Shown here piece after piece: positions 51,717 through 61,161 of a stretch of DNA of 64,000 nt (positions are counted from its first letter, which is position 1; each line of letters starts with the position of its first letter). This DNA is from Thalassomonas sp. RHCl1. Lineage in GTDB: Bacteria > Pseudomonadota > Gammaproteobacteria > Enterobacterales > Alteromonadaceae. The translations under genes and the position numbers were made by a program. The DNA lies in contig NZ_CANDNZ010000022.1 of assembly GCF_947387555.1 (NCBI RefSeq), forward strand, positions 23,090 through 87,089. Direction: 5' to 3'. The notes under the pieces were generated by a model. The model did not search any database and had not been told where the DNA came from. It worked only from the letters and a program-made list of their open reading frames with translations.

Positions 51717-52841
51717 TTATCTTTGTGCGATTGGCGTCACTTTTCTTGGCTCAGAGCCGATATAATCGGCGCTTGGGCGAATAATACGGTTATTGTCCCT
51801 TTGCTCCATCACATGTGCAGCCCAACCGGTTAAGCGTGAACAGACAAAAATCGGTGTGAACAGCTTGGTAGGAATGCCCATAAAGTGGTAGGCAGAGGCG
51901 TGGAAGAAGTCGGCATTACAGAATAACTTCTTGGTATCCCACATGTATTCTTCACAGGCTACAGAAATATCGTAAAGTGAGCTGTCACCGAATTCTTCAG
52001 CCAGTTTTTCTGACCAGGCTTTGATGATCACGTTGCGCGGATCTGAAGTGCGGTAGACCGCATGACCAAAGCCCATGATTTTTTCTTTGCGTTCCAGCAT
52101 GCCTGCCATTTGCTCTTTGGCATCGGCCGGCGATTTGAACTTCTGGATCATGTCCATCGCAGCTTCATTGGCGCCACCATGTAATGGGCCGCGTAATGAG
52201 CCGATAGCGCCGGTAATACAGGAGTACATGTCTGATAAAGTAGAAGCACAAACACGGGCGGTGAAGGTTGAGGCATTGAACTCATGCTCGGCATATAAGA
52301 TCAAGGACACATCAATCACGCGACGGTGCAATTCAGACGGGGTTTTGCCGGTTAACAGTTTCAGGAAATGGCCGCCGATAGTGGTTTCATCGGTTACACA
52401 ATCGATTTCTTTGTTGTTGTGTGAGAAATGGTACCAGTAGGTCATGATAGCCGGGAAAGCGGCTAATAAGCGGTTTGCCGCTTTGTTTTGCTGGCTGAAA
52501 TCTTCTTCCGGCTCCAGGTTACCTAAAAATGAAGCACCGGTGCGCATCACATCCATAGGATGGGCATCGGCTGGGATACGCTGTAGTACTTCCTTTAATG
52601 CCTGGGGCAGATCGCGCATACCGGCAAGTTCGGTGTTGTAGCTGTCTAACTGTGCCTGGTTTGGCAATTCGCCGTTAAACAGCAAATAGGCGACTTCTTC
52701 AAAGGTAGCATTTTCGGCAAGGTCTGAAACATCGTAACCGCAATAGGTTAAACCGCTGCCTGATTTGCCAACTGTACAAAGTTTAGTTTCACCGGCGCTT
52801 TGACCGCGAAGGCCTGCGCCTCCTAATTTTTTATCTACCAT
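51717..52841 (-). CDS. prpC: PrpC, 2-methylcitrate synthase
   Basis: This 374-residue member of the citrate synthase superfamily has the family motif GPLHGGANEAAMDM (about residues 217-230), GFGHAVYRTSDPRN (about 256-269) and a C-terminal IRPSADYIGSEPR. The short length and operon context fit PrpC, which condenses propionyl-CoA with oxaloacetate. GAGGA lies 8-12 bases before the ATG. Confidence 0.96.
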   Translation of the reverse strand: MVDKKLGGAGLRGQSAGETKLCTVGKSGSGLTYCGYDVSDLAENATFEEVAYLLFNGELPNQAQLDSYNTELAGMRDLPQALKEVLQRIPADAHPMDVMRTGASFLGNLEPEEDFSQQNKAANRLLAAFPAIMTYWYHFSHNNKEIDCVTDETTIGGHFLKLLTGKTPSELHRRVIDVSLILYAEHEFNASTFTARVCASTLSDMYSCITGAIGSLRGPLHGGANEAAMDMIQKFKSPADAKEQMAGMLERKEKIMGFGHAVYRTSDPRNVIIKAWSEKLAEEFGDSSLYDISVACEEYMWDTKKLFCNADFFHASAYHFMGIPTKLFTPIFVCSRLTGWAAHVMEQRDNNRIIRPSADYIGSEPRKVTPIAQR

Positions 52842-52877
52842 GTTTGCTTCCTCAATATTAAAATTTGTAGTTTCTCC

Positions 52878-52918
52878 GGTGTGCCGGGGGCTGTTATTTT
52901 TATTTCCCCGGCAACACC
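52878..52918 (-). terminator. Hairpin between prpB and prpC
   Basis: GGTGT-GCCGGGG pairs with CCCCGGC-ACACC around a 16-base AT-rich loop, with one bulged base. No T run follows on the minus strand. It may affect mRNA stability rather than terminate. Confidence 0.5.
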
Positions 52919-52954
52919 TGCAGGTCCTGTTGCAATAGTTTTATTTTTCTGCGC

Positions 52955-53833
52955 TTATTTGTTTTTGCCTTCGGCAAACAGCGAGTCCAGCTTTTGCTCA
53001 TACTCGTGGTAGCCAAGGTAATCGTACAGATCCATACGGGTTTGCATGGTATCGACTACGGCTTTTTGGTCGCCGTTTTCCAGGATAGAGGTGTATACCA
53101 ACTCGGCGGCCTTGTTCATGGCGCGGAAGGCACTTAGCGGGTAAAGCACCATATCGGCTCCCCACTCACCCAGCTCTTCCTTATTCCATAGCTCGGTTTT
53201 ACCGAATTCGGTGATATTGGCCAGGATAGGTACATCTAAGGCTTCGGCGAAGGCGCGGTAGTGCTCTTCGGTTTGTACCGCTTCGGCAAAGATACCGTCG
53301 GCACCGGCGGCGACATAGGCTTTGGCGCGTTCAATAGCGGCTTCCAGACCTTCCTGGGCGAAAGAATCGGTACGGGCCATGATGAAAAAGTCCGGGTCGG
53401 TACGGGCATCAACGGCTGCCTTGATGCGGTCGACCATTTCTTCGGTAGAAACAATTTCTTTGTTCGGGCGGTGGCCGCAACGTTTTTGTGCTACCTGATC
53501 TTCCATGTGCACGGCGGCGGCGCCGGCTTTTTCCATGTCGCGGATGGTTTTGGCGATGTTAAAAGCGCCACCCCAGCCGGTGTCGATATCCACCATTAAC
53601 GGCAGATCACAGGCGGCGGTAATGCGCTGCACGTCGGCAATAACGTCGTTAAGTGAGGTCATGCCTAAATCAGGCAGGCCGTAGGAGGCATTGGCTACTC
53701 CGCCGCCAGACAGGTAAATGGCCTGGTGGCCGATTTTCTTGGCCATGATCGCCGTGTAGGCGTTAATGGTACCAACGATTTGCAACGGTTTGTTGTCGGC
53801 TAATGCCTGACGAAATTTTTTACCTGCACTCAT
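52955..53833 (-). CDS. prpB: PrpB, 2-methylisocitrate lyase
   Basis: This 292-residue protein of the isocitrate lyase/PEP mutase family has the catalytic KRCGHR (Cys119) and a metal-binding VDIDTGWGG (about 81-89). It splits 2-methylisocitrate to pyruvate and succinate, the last step of the cycle. It follows the GntR regulator gene by 16 bases. Confidence 0.96.
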   Translation of the reverse strand: MSAGKKFRQALADNKPLQIVGTINAYTAIMAKKIGHQAIYLSGGGVANASYGLPDLGMTSLNDVIADVQRITAACDLPLMVDIDTGWGGAFNIAKTIRDMEKAGAAAVHMEDQVAQKRCGHRPNKEIVSTEEMVDRIKAAVDARTDPDFFIMARTDSFAQEGLEAAIERAKAYVAAGADGIFAEAVQTEEHYRAFAEALDVPILANITEFGKTELWNKEELGEWGADMVLYPLSAFRAMNKAAELVYTSILENGDQKAVVDTMQTRMDLYDYLGYHEYEQKLDSLFAEGKNK

Positions 53834-53849
53834 GATGTTTCTCTCTCTG

Positions 53850-54515
53850 CTATAGCTTGTTTACTAATTTGTGTTCAATATTGTTTTTTGAATACATGAT
53901 GTGGCGGCGCATCAACAGCTCCGCCAGTTCTTCATCCCGGTTGGCGATGGCCTTGACGATATGCTGATGTTCATCAAAGGCGGTGGTCACCCTGGGGCCT
54001 GCCATGCCCAGCTGTACCCGGTACATGCGCACCAGGTGATAAATACCGTCGGTGAGCATGCCGATCAGATGTTTGTTTTTACTGCCGAGGATAATGCGGT
54101 AGTGAAAATCGACATCGCCGGCTTCCTGGTAATAGGAATCTCCGGTTTTCACTTCCTGGAAATGGGCCGTGAGCAAGCGGGTTAAGTCGGCAATTTCTTC
54201 GTCGCTCATGTTTTTCGCCGCCTGCCTTGCCGCCATGCCTTCGAGAGCTTCGCGGATCTGGTACAGTTCTACCAGGCCTTCCGGCGTTAATGCTACTACG
54301 CGGGCGCCGACATTGGCTTTGCGCTCCACCAGATGGCAGGATTCCAGGCGGTTAATTGCTTCGCGGATCACTGCCCGGCTGACAGAATATTTTGTCGACA
54401 ATTCTGTTTCGCTGAGTTTGGAGCCTGAAGGGATCTCGCCTTCAACAATTTCTTTTCTTAACTGGAAAAACGTTTTATCCGCAGCGGTCACGGCTTTTTC
54501 GCTGAAAAACTCCAT
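53850..54515 (-). CDS. GntR-family regulator of the methylcitrate operon
   Basis: This protein is 221 residues from ATG 54515; a TTG start 9 bases earlier is less likely. The N-terminal winged helix is GntR type ([20 protein letters not shown], about residues 33-52). The C-terminal FCD domain has the metal-binding residues typical of FadR-subfamily proteins ([14 protein letters not shown] and [10 protein letters not shown]). It is the first gene of prpR-B-C-acnD-F and is expected to sense a methylcitrate-cycle intermediate. Two TTGTCGACAA-type palindromes in the promoter suggest self-repression. Confidence 0.9.
   Translation of the reverse strand: MEFFSEKAVTAADKTFFQLRKEIVEGEIPSGSKLSETELSTKYSVSRAVIREAINRLESCHLVERKANVGARVVALTPEGLVELYQIREALEGMAARQAAKNMSDEEIADLTRLLTAHFQEVKTGDSYYQEAGDVDFHYRIILGSKNKHLIGMLTDGIYHLVRMYRVQLGMAGPRVTTAFDEHQHIVKAIANRDEELAELLMRRHIMYSKNNIEHKLVNKL
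54392..54401. promoter_or_regulatory. TTGTCGACAA palindrome inside gntR gene
   Basis: A perfect 10-bp TTGTCGACAA palindrome lies within the regulator coding region about 114 bases past its start codon. It matches the promoter-side operators and could be a downstream roadblock or looping site. Confidence 0.5.
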
Positions 54516-54543
54516 AAGAACCAAAATTATTTTATGAATAAAG

Positions 54544-54604
54544 TGTCGACAATATAGCCGCTTAAATGGGATTCGTCAATCAAATGCCGGTATATTGTCG
54601 ACAA
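54544..54604. promoter_or_regulatory. Paired TGTCGACA operators upstream of the prp operon
   Basis: TGTCGACAATATA (54544-54556) and TATATTGTCGACA (54591-54603) form a perfect 13-bp inverted repeat. Each contains a self-palindromic TGTCGACA core, and the second is the full TTGTCGACAA (54595-54604). Core centres are about 52 bases apart, about five helical turns. They lie 29-89 bases before the regulator start. FadR-type GntR proteins bind such palindromes. Confidence 0.75.
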
Positions 54605-54730
54605 CAGTGCGGTAAACTCAGGTACAGGAGATTATAATGAGTGGATGAAAGTAAGCCTTTAAAATACTGATTTTTCTTTGATAAAAGGGGGTTATACAAC
54701 GTCAAAGGGCGTCCCTGCCCGGTGGATGAG

Positions 54731-55303
54731 TTATACCTGTTGAGGCTTTGTTTTTGGTAAAACTATAATTGCCAATAAGGCTAATGCCAGCAAGAGCAAA
54801 CTGGAAGGCTCAGGCACACTTAGCGCGTCCCCTGCGTTTACGGCTTCGATAGCATCCAGGTCAAAACCTGCGGCGGCACCTGAAATGTCGGTGATACGCA
54901 GTGAAGTTATATGGTTTATGCCTAGCAGGTCAAAATCAATACTAATGATATTGTTGACATTAGCGTCGCTAAAGATATCCAGCAGGAAAAAATTCAGGTT
55001 ATCTGTACTATATTCCACCCGGGCATCTGCCGGATAAGGCAGGTCATAAGTATGAATGATAAGGTCAGCAGCACCGGTGCCGTCAGCTAATGCCGCCTGG
55101 TTATCGGCAAAGGATACGGTCACGGCAGTGTTGTTATCTATCTGAATAAATTGATCATCCGGTGCGCCTAAAACACTATTGATATTACCTGAAAAGCTGC
55201 CGTCGGCTTCAACATAAGTGCCGTAAATCGGAGTAGCGAATACAGAGGCTGAAAATAGTGTGGATAAGGCTAACAAGGCGGATAAGGTGAGTTTTTTCAT
55301 CAT
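54731..55303 (-). CDS. PEP-CTERM sorting-domain protein
   Basis: This is a 190-residue secreted protein. A signal peptide (ending SASVFA, about residue 23) and a C-terminal sorting signal (VPEPSSLLLLALALLAII, then a basic tail) are clear. Such proteins are processed by exosortase at the inner membrane and released to the surface. The middle domain (about 25-160) is beta-rich with Asp/Asn-rich turns, similar to carbohydrate-binding-like modules; no specific family is assigned. No exosortase gene is in the window. Confidence 0.9.
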   Translation of the reverse strand: MMKKLTLSALLALSTLFSASVFATPIYGTYVEADGSFSGNINSVLGAPDDQFIQIDNNTAVTVSFADNQAALADGTGAADLIIHTYDLPYPADARVEYSTDNLNFFLLDIFSDANVNNIISIDFDLLGINHITSLRITDISGAAAGFDLDAIEAVNAGDALSVPEPSSLLLLALALLAIIVLPKTKPQQV

Positions 55304-55717
55304 GTGCTTTTTCCATTGTAAAACGTAGGGAATTTGTAAAGTACGTGAAGTAATTTGTTTAGTCTACAATCACTTGTGATAATGTTGAGTTGTCGAATCT
55401 TGATAAATACCGTTTTATGGGATAAAGCGGGAGATGATATCGTGATCGAGTGTTTGGGAAGATGGCCGGAAGTAGCTTGCCACCACTTGTAAAGTCGGCT
55501 GGTCGACTAAAAGAGCAGCTGTTGTTTCTGAGTAAAGACCAGTTTAGCCGGTGTTTTGTCTCTGAAAAAGCAAGATAGCTCTGTTATGCAAGGCTTATAT
55601 GTTAAACAAGTGCGCCTGCTATCCTTTTACTGGGTTTACCCTCCTGCAAATCCATGCAGGAGGGGAGCCTAGGCTTTTTGGTTAAAACAATTCTTCGTTA
55701 ATGATATTTTACCCGCC
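55304..55717. other. Intergenic region with + strand terminator
   Basis: These 414 bases lie between the PEP-CTERM gene and the giant paralogue operon, both leftward. A + strand frame of 36 codons (about 55383-55493) is not supported. A hairpin oriented for the + strand lies at 55639-55664, although no + strand gene precedes it. Confidence 0.4.
55639..55664 (+). terminator. Orphan hairpin/terminator
   Basis: A 10-bp stem (CCCTCCTGCA / TGCAGGAGGG) has a 6-base loop. On the + strand it is followed by AGCCTAGGCTTTTT, while no T run follows on the minus strand. It is past the 844-residue gene's stop, so it might also stabilise that mRNA. Confidence 0.6.
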
Positions 55718-58252
55718 TTAAAAGCGGGTGATGAAATCTTTATAATGAGTGCGAACATGGTCGAGCCAGTGGGTCATATAGAAGCTTTTGCCGTTGGCAA
55801 TTCTGATATCCATATGCTTGACGGCTTCCGGCCCTTTTAAAAACCTGAAGTTGTCACTTTTCCGGCGGCCGGTGAGCTGGGTGCTGTCCGGGTTGAATAC
55901 TTGTATTAACTGAGACTGGCGACGTAATTTACGCTGCTCGGCGATCTTCTCGGCCAATGCTTTTTCAACCAGCTTAAGTTGCCTGGTGCGCTCTTCCCGC
56001 TCTTGCTCCTCCAGGCTGGCGTAGCGGGTGTTCAGACCTTGTTGCATGTGGGTTAGCTCGACGGTTTTTTGATTGATGCTGTTGCCGACTTTATCAAGGG
56101 CTACTAACTTTTCCTGGAATCGTGCCAGTATTTCTGCCGGTGTATGAACCACCCAAAGCAATATTGGCAAGTTATATTTCTTGAGGATGATTTTGATATA
56201 GCCATCCTGGCTGTCGTCAAACAGGCTGTAGCTGTTATCGTAGACAAAAGCGCCGCCGCTTTCCTTGATCAGGTCAATATCATCCAGCTTTGGCAGCAAG
56301 GTTTTTTCATTAAATTTTGCTGGCGCGACAATAAATAACTCAACAAAAGGCAGGTAATAATCCAGGGTTTTGGCGGCGGCAGATTTTAAGCTGGTATCGA
56401 TATAACTGCTGAGAATGCCGCCGAAAGTACAAGGGGCCTCTACCACCTCTTCAACCTTGGCGCGGAACTGGTTCAAATATTTTATATCCTGATTGCCCGG
56501 CGTTTCATCGTCTTTAAATTGGATGCTGCTTTTAAAGCTGTCATGCAGTTTTTTGTATATCAACATAAAGCCGAGCATTTTCTGGCAATTTTCCCGCTCG
56601 TTTTTTTCGGGGACCTTTTCCAGCAATATGGCTTCAAAGGTTTTGCCGTTAACGGTTTTCCCTTTGATTTCATTATTCCAGCTGGCCATTACCTGGGCAC
56701 TTAAATCTTTTTCAAAAAGGCTTTCGATTTTTTTGAAATCAAAGCCAAATAATTTATTGATCAAGTGATCTGAGCCCGACTGCAAGTACTTGCAGTTATA
56801 ATCATCAAGCAGTAAGCCGTTGACATCCTGAATGAGCGGCCGCATAAAGTCGAGTTTGACTTCAGAGATCATGCCGTCAAACAGGGCTTTGATGTTGCCA
56901 AACCTTAAGCCTTCATTGCTTTTCGCGTTCTCATCGCTGCCATAGATATTTTGCACCGCTTTGGTCACCCTTTGTACCCGCTTCCAAAACTTATGGGGTG
57001 AGCCGCTGATATCAATAAAGACTTCCAGTATCAACAGAATGTTTTCATTGAGCTGATAATCCCAACCGGGGACATTGAGCCAATAACCGCGATGGCCCTT
57101 TAGCAATAAGGCTTGCTCCTTGTCGGGCTCTTCCTTGATATCACAATTGGGCAGGGCAAAATATTGCACGGTATGGGTGTTAACCTGCTGCCATTGCTGT
57201 ATCGCTTCTTCGCTATCCCGGCGGGGGATGCTGACATCGATCAGCTCGCCCCTGAATTTCGCCCTGAGCCCGCGGTCAAAGGCTTTCTGCTCCGGTGAAA
57301 ACCAGTCTCTTTTACCGAACGACTTGCGCTCGCCGTCATTAAAAAAGTCATGGTTGGCGTAACGCACGATAATGCGGTACAGGTAAAACTTGGAGATGGT
57401 GGCGTTCAGTAAAATCGAGCTGGAGTTGGGGGCTTCGTTTGAACTTACACTATCATCGAGCACCATAGAGGTTGGCGGAAAGTAACTGTTGAAAAACAGC
57501 GCGTCGTTATTGATCCCTTCATCTGCCAGTTTTTTGCGCAGGCCCTTGATGTCGGAATTTTTTCTTTCTTCCAGATCGGCAATATTTGCCAGGGACATGG
57601 CAGTATCAAAATGGTTAAGCGGATGCATAAGTTCCATGCCGGCGCTAAACACCATGTTGCTTTGACTGGTATTTTCCAGGGTCAGGTTCAATGCTTCCCG
57701 ATCATCTTTCAGCGGAGTGCTGACCTGATAGGCGGTATCGACCTTACATGCCTTGGTATTGCCGCTGGCCTCTTTTTCTAACAGGAACTGATAACGGGGA
57801 AAGTCCAAAACAGCATTGTTTATGGGCTCGGCTTTAAAATGGTCAAGCCCTTTTTGTTGCTCAGTGCTGAATTCTTTACGGTTGTAACTTAGAAACAGAT
57901 CCCACTCCTTTTGAAAGCTGGGTAAATATTCCTCTTTCAGATAGGTATGGATCTGGCGGTGGATATCGTACCATTGGGCGATCGGCAGATTCGGGTTGAT
58001 AATGATTTGATTATCAAAGTCACTCCAGGTTTTGGTGGTGCCGAACTGCTTGCTGCGATACTCCCTGAGCAGGTTTAATGCCGACCCGCCTTTGATGAAA
58101 ATGCGCACGTTACCGCCGTACCTTTGTTGCAGGTACTGGGTCAGCTGGGCTATCCAGTCGAGGATAAACTCCCTGACCGGCCTTTGGTTGTTGAATTCCT
58201 GGGTGAGTTTGTCGTCGATTTCTCGTTGAAAGAGTGTTCTGCTTTTTGCCAT
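55718..58252 (-). CDS. Giant unknown protein with nucleotidyltransferase-like motifs (paralogue B)
   Basis: This 844-residue protein is not assigned to a known family. The N-terminal region has FIKGGSALNLL (53-62), then KTWSDFDNQIIINP (about 74-87; Asp78 and Asp80), and later GELIDVSIPRRDSEE (335-349; Asp339). This order (GGS-helix, DxD, third Asp) matches the MNT/AbiEii nucleotidyltransferase fold. Other blocks shared with its neighbour are a LMHPLNHFD segment (about 208-216), SGSPHKFWKR (416-425) and a C-terminal HWLDHVRTHYK (828-838). Residues of about 700-785 are a long charged coiled coil. No signal peptide or membrane helix is seen. It starts 2 bases after its paralogue. Catalysis and target are unknown. 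Confidence 0.75.
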   Translation of the reverse strand: MAKSRTLFQREIDDKLTQEFNNQRPVREFILDWIAQLTQYLQQRYGGNVRIFIKGGSALNLLREYRSKQFGTTKTWSDFDNQIIINPNLPIAQWYDIHRQIHTYLKEEYLPSFQKEWDLFLSYNRKEFSTEQQKGLDHFKAEPINNAVLDFPRYQFLLEKEASGNTKACKVDTAYQVSTPLKDDREALNLTLENTSQSNMVFSAGMELMHPLNHFDTAMSLANIADLEERKNSDIKGLRKKLADEGINNDALFFNSYFPPTSMVLDDSVSSNEAPNSSSILLNATISKFYLYRIIVRYANHDFFNDGERKSFGKRDWFSPEQKAFDRGLRAKFRGELIDVSIPRRDSEEAIQQWQQVNTHTVQYFALPNCDIKEEPDKEQALLLKGHRGYWLNVPGWDYQLNENILLILEVFIDISGSPHKFWKRVQRVTKAVQNIYGSDENAKSNEGLRFGNIKALFDGMISEVKLDFMRPLIQDVNGLLLDDYNCKYLQSGSDHLINKLFGFDFKKIESLFEKDLSAQVMASWNNEIKGKTVNGKTFEAILLEKVPEKNERENCQKMLGFMLIYKKLHDSFKSSIQFKDDETPGNQDIKYLNQFRAKVEEVVEAPCTFGGILSSYIDTSLKSAAAKTLDYYLPFVELFIVAPAKFNEKTLLPKLDDIDLIKESGGAFVYDNSYSLFDDSQDGYIKIILKKYNLPILLWVVHTPAEILARFQEKLVALDKVGNSINQKTVELTHMQQGLNTRYASLEEQEREERTRQLKLVEKALAEKIAEQRKLRRQSQLIQVFNPDSTQLTGRRKSDNFRFLKGPEAVKHMDIRIANGKSFYMTHWLDHVRTHYKDFITRF

Positions 58253-58254
58253 GA

Positions 58255-61161
58255 TTATTTCCCTCCACCGGCAGCGTCGATAGCTTTTTGAGTTAAGTTA
58301 GTGGTAAAAGACACGGCGTTCATCTTGTAATGAATGCGGCTTTTGTCTAACCAGTGTATTAAGTAGAAGTCGCGGGCCGTGGCGATGCGATAATCGATAT
58401 AGTCAGCGATGCCTTTTTCCAGCAACACGCGGTAGAGTTTGCCGTTATCATCTACCAGCAAACGGCTGCTTTTCTCTGCCGCAAAGATCGAGGCATGGAC
58501 ATTGTCTTTTTTGTATTTGGCATAGCCTGCCAGCTGAGTTTTAACCTCGGTAATGATCGCCTTGACATAGTCGGAAAAATCCTTCGGATCGATATCCTGA
58601 TCCATTGCCAGTAGTTTTTTACTGTTGATGAGATATTCGGCCAGTGGTTGATAAAGATTACCCTCCTGCTGGTAATTTGCCGGTTGCATACTTGCCTGCA
58701 GTTTTAACAGGGCGGCATGAATATGCTGTGTCGCCTTATCTTTATATGTCTTGGTCATGTCTTCGAGCTTGTCGGTGAGCAGTGCCAGCAGCTCAATCAT
58801 CAGGGTGAATTCCTGGAATTTGTTGTTGCAATATAAAAGATTGCTGCGCTGACTTAATTCGTGGAACAGCTCTTTGGCTTCGGTTAATGCGCCAAAAATC
58901 AATTCAATCTGGCCGGCATTATCTTTTGCTTTTGGCAGGTTCTTTTTGACAACAGGGTAGAGAGCGGCAAAGCCGCCGACTTCATCAAAGTAATCAAGCA
59001 TGCGCTGATTGTTTTCTATCTTGATCTCAAAAAGTTTTTTCAGTTGGGTGATCAGGGTGTACAGGCTATTGATGCTATTGTCGGCACGGGCGAGCAAGAG
59101 TTGGTGGCTGGCATGCTGCCAGACCAGAAGTTCTTCTAATTTCTGCTCGATGTTTTGCCACTTGGCGTTGTCGCCTGCCGCCAGGAGTTTAAGCACGACA
59201 ATATGATCAAGATCTTTATGCTTAAGCAGGAAGTCATAACCATAGTCTTGTTTTTGCCCGGATGTGGCCTTGGTGACGGTCCAGTCTTTGGGGGCTTCTT
59301 CCTGCAATTCTTCGGCAGAATAAGCCTTTTTGGTTAACAGGTATAAAGGTACTACAGGTAAAGGGTAGCTTTCATCGTAGGCCCTGCCCAGGCGCAAATA
59401 TTTATCCAGCTTTGTGCTTAAAATGCCGTCAAAGAAAACTTTTTGATTGTCCGGTTTAGGCTTCTCAAGACTGACGCGCAAGGCATTAATGATTTCCAGC
59501 TTGGCAAAGGGCAGCTTGAATTTGGTTGCCAAGACTTCATTTATCTTATGGCCCACCTGTGTACAAATAAGCAGCTGTTTCATCTGCTTTTGCTCTTCAT
59601 CGCTTTCAAATTTGGCGGTGATCACACCTTTGGCATTGATCTTTTCTTCGATATCACCACCAGCCTTTACTTCAAAGTCATCATACCAATCGTTGTAATC
59701 TGCGAACTCCAGATCGGCAATGCCGGCTTTGGGTAACACTTGTTTGAGCGCCAGGCTTATGGTGTCATCCAGTAAAGGCGTAAAATAATCAAATCTTAAG
59801 GTGCGGGAGAATTGTTTAAAAAAACACTTGATACCGCTTTGGGTTGATTTGTTATAGAGGGTGTCGAGATCAAGCGCCTCCTTAAAAACTTTGCTGTTGT
59901 TAAGGGGGTGCTGGTCGTCATCTTGAGATATTTGTTCGATTGCCGTTAATGCTGCATAACCCCGGGTTAAACGTTTATAGAATTTATGAGGCGAGCCGCT
60001 GGTGTCGGTCAGTACCTCGTTAATCATATTGATGTTTTCTTCCAGTTGATATTCAAAATCCGGGATGCGTATATGCTGGCCATCATCCCCCAGGTATCTG
60101 GGGTTCGCCTGAATACGAACAAGTTGCACTCCTCTTTTGACGACCTTGTTATCAGGCACGAAATAGGGATTATTGTCAGTTAATCCCTGAATATTTTTAC
60201 TAAAACGCACCCATTGGTTGAGGGTTTCTTCGGATTCGCGGCGCGGGATACTGATATCAATGATCTCTCCCCTGAATTTGATCGCTTCGGCATTGATGTC
60301 TTCCCGGTTGACCTGGCCCTCATAACTTAGCCCGGGTTTTTTGTAGCGTGCGATCAACCGGTATAACAGAAACTTGCCTATGGTGGTGTTGATCCAGATA
60401 GAGCTGTCTTTTTTCACTTTTTTGCCGCGAAAATCTTTGAGTACTGCGACACCGGGCGGGAAATATTCATTCGCTTCGCTGTACTCAGGCTTCATAAAGT
60501 CAATATCTTTGTCTTTTTTAGCAAACAGGGTGCGAATGTTGTCGAAGTAGTTAACCGGGTGCAGGTATTCACTGCTTAAACACAGTAAGACATTACTCTG
60601 CATTTTTAGCTGGTGCTCTAACGGCAGTCCTTTGGCTATTCCCGGGTATTTGTTAAAGTCATCTTTAAGTTCGTCTTTAAGCTCGGTATCTGAAATATCG
60701 ATTTGTTTTAATGTTTTGCTGCCATCGTAGCTTGGTTTTGGCAATTTACCCTTGTCCGTTTCACCGATCAGGAAGCCGTCCCGGGCCGGCGGCAGAATGT
60801 CGTTTTTGATGCAGTCATGGATTTGATTGAGGATTTCATACCACCATACTTTGGGGAGGAAAGGGTTGATCACGATTTGATTGTCAAAATCACTCCATTT
60901 TTTATCAAAGAGCTCTTTCTTTTTTTTATCATCGGTGACATTCATTTTGTATAGGTTCAGGGCCGAATTACCCTTGATATACACTTGCACCAGTTGACTG
61001 TCGAGGTCGTTGATATCGCCAAATCGACTTTGAATATTCTTCGAAAGGCGGGCAATTGTTTTTAAAATAAACATCCTGGCTTCAACCTGATTGTTGATCC
61101 GTCCGGTTAATATATCGTCAACCGCCCTTTGTAGATCAGTACGCGCTTTACTCTTTGCCAT
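58255..61161 (-). CDS. Giant unknown protein with nucleotidyltransferase-like motifs (paralogue A)
   Basis: This 968-residue protein is paralogous to the following gene. It has YIKGNSALNLY (61-71, the second Gly of GGS replaced by Asn), KKWSDFDNQIVINP (87-100; Asp91 and Asp93) and GEIIDISIPRRESEE (298-312; Asp302). SGSPHKFYKR is at 388-397 and HWLDKSRIHYK at about 936-946. These blocks keep the same order in both proteins, while the connecting parts have diverged. The middle (about 500-900) is mainly helical. No signal peptide is seen. It is the first gene of the pair; its promoter lies in 61162-61300. The pair looks like a two-subunit system. Function unknown. Confidence 0.75.
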   Translation of the reverse strand: MAKSKARTDLQRAVDDILTGRINNQVEARMFILKTIARLSKNIQSRFGDINDLDSQLVQVYIKGNSALNLYKMNVTDDKKKKELFDKKWSDFDNQIVINPFLPKVWWYEILNQIHDCIKNDILPPARDGFLIGETDKGKLPKPSYDGSKTLKQIDISDTELKDELKDDFNKYPGIAKGLPLEHQLKMQSNVLLCLSSEYLHPVNYFDNIRTLFAKKDKDIDFMKPEYSEANEYFPPGVAVLKDFRGKKVKKDSSIWINTTIGKFLLYRLIARYKKPGLSYEGQVNREDINAEAIKFRGEIIDISIPRRESEETLNQWVRFSKNIQGLTDNNPYFVPDNKVVKRGVQLVRIQANPRYLGDDGQHIRIPDFEYQLEENINMINEVLTDTSGSPHKFYKRLTRGYAALTAIEQISQDDDQHPLNNSKVFKEALDLDTLYNKSTQSGIKCFFKQFSRTLRFDYFTPLLDDTISLALKQVLPKAGIADLEFADYNDWYDDFEVKAGGDIEEKINAKGVITAKFESDEEQKQMKQLLICTQVGHKINEVLATKFKLPFAKLEIINALRVSLEKPKPDNQKVFFDGILSTKLDKYLRLGRAYDESYPLPVVPLYLLTKKAYSAEELQEEAPKDWTVTKATSGQKQDYGYDFLLKHKDLDHIVVLKLLAAGDNAKWQNIEQKLEELLVWQHASHQLLLARADNSINSLYTLITQLKKLFEIKIENNQRMLDYFDEVGGFAALYPVVKKNLPKAKDNAGQIELIFGALTEAKELFHELSQRSNLLYCNNKFQEFTLMIELLALLTDKLEDMTKTYKDKATQHIHAALLKLQASMQPANYQQEGNLYQPLAEYLINSKKLLAMDQDIDPKDFSDYVKAIITEVKTQLAGYAKYKKDNVHASIFAAEKSSRLLVDDNGKLYRVLLEKGIADYIDYRIATARDFYLIHWLDKSRIHYKMNAVSFTTNLTQKAIDAAGGGK

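Noticed and set aside
55718..61161. Classic AbiE or MNT/HEPN toxin-antitoxin pair
   Set aside because: Both proteins are very large, both carry the NTase-like motifs, and no small antitoxin or HEPN gene adjoins them.
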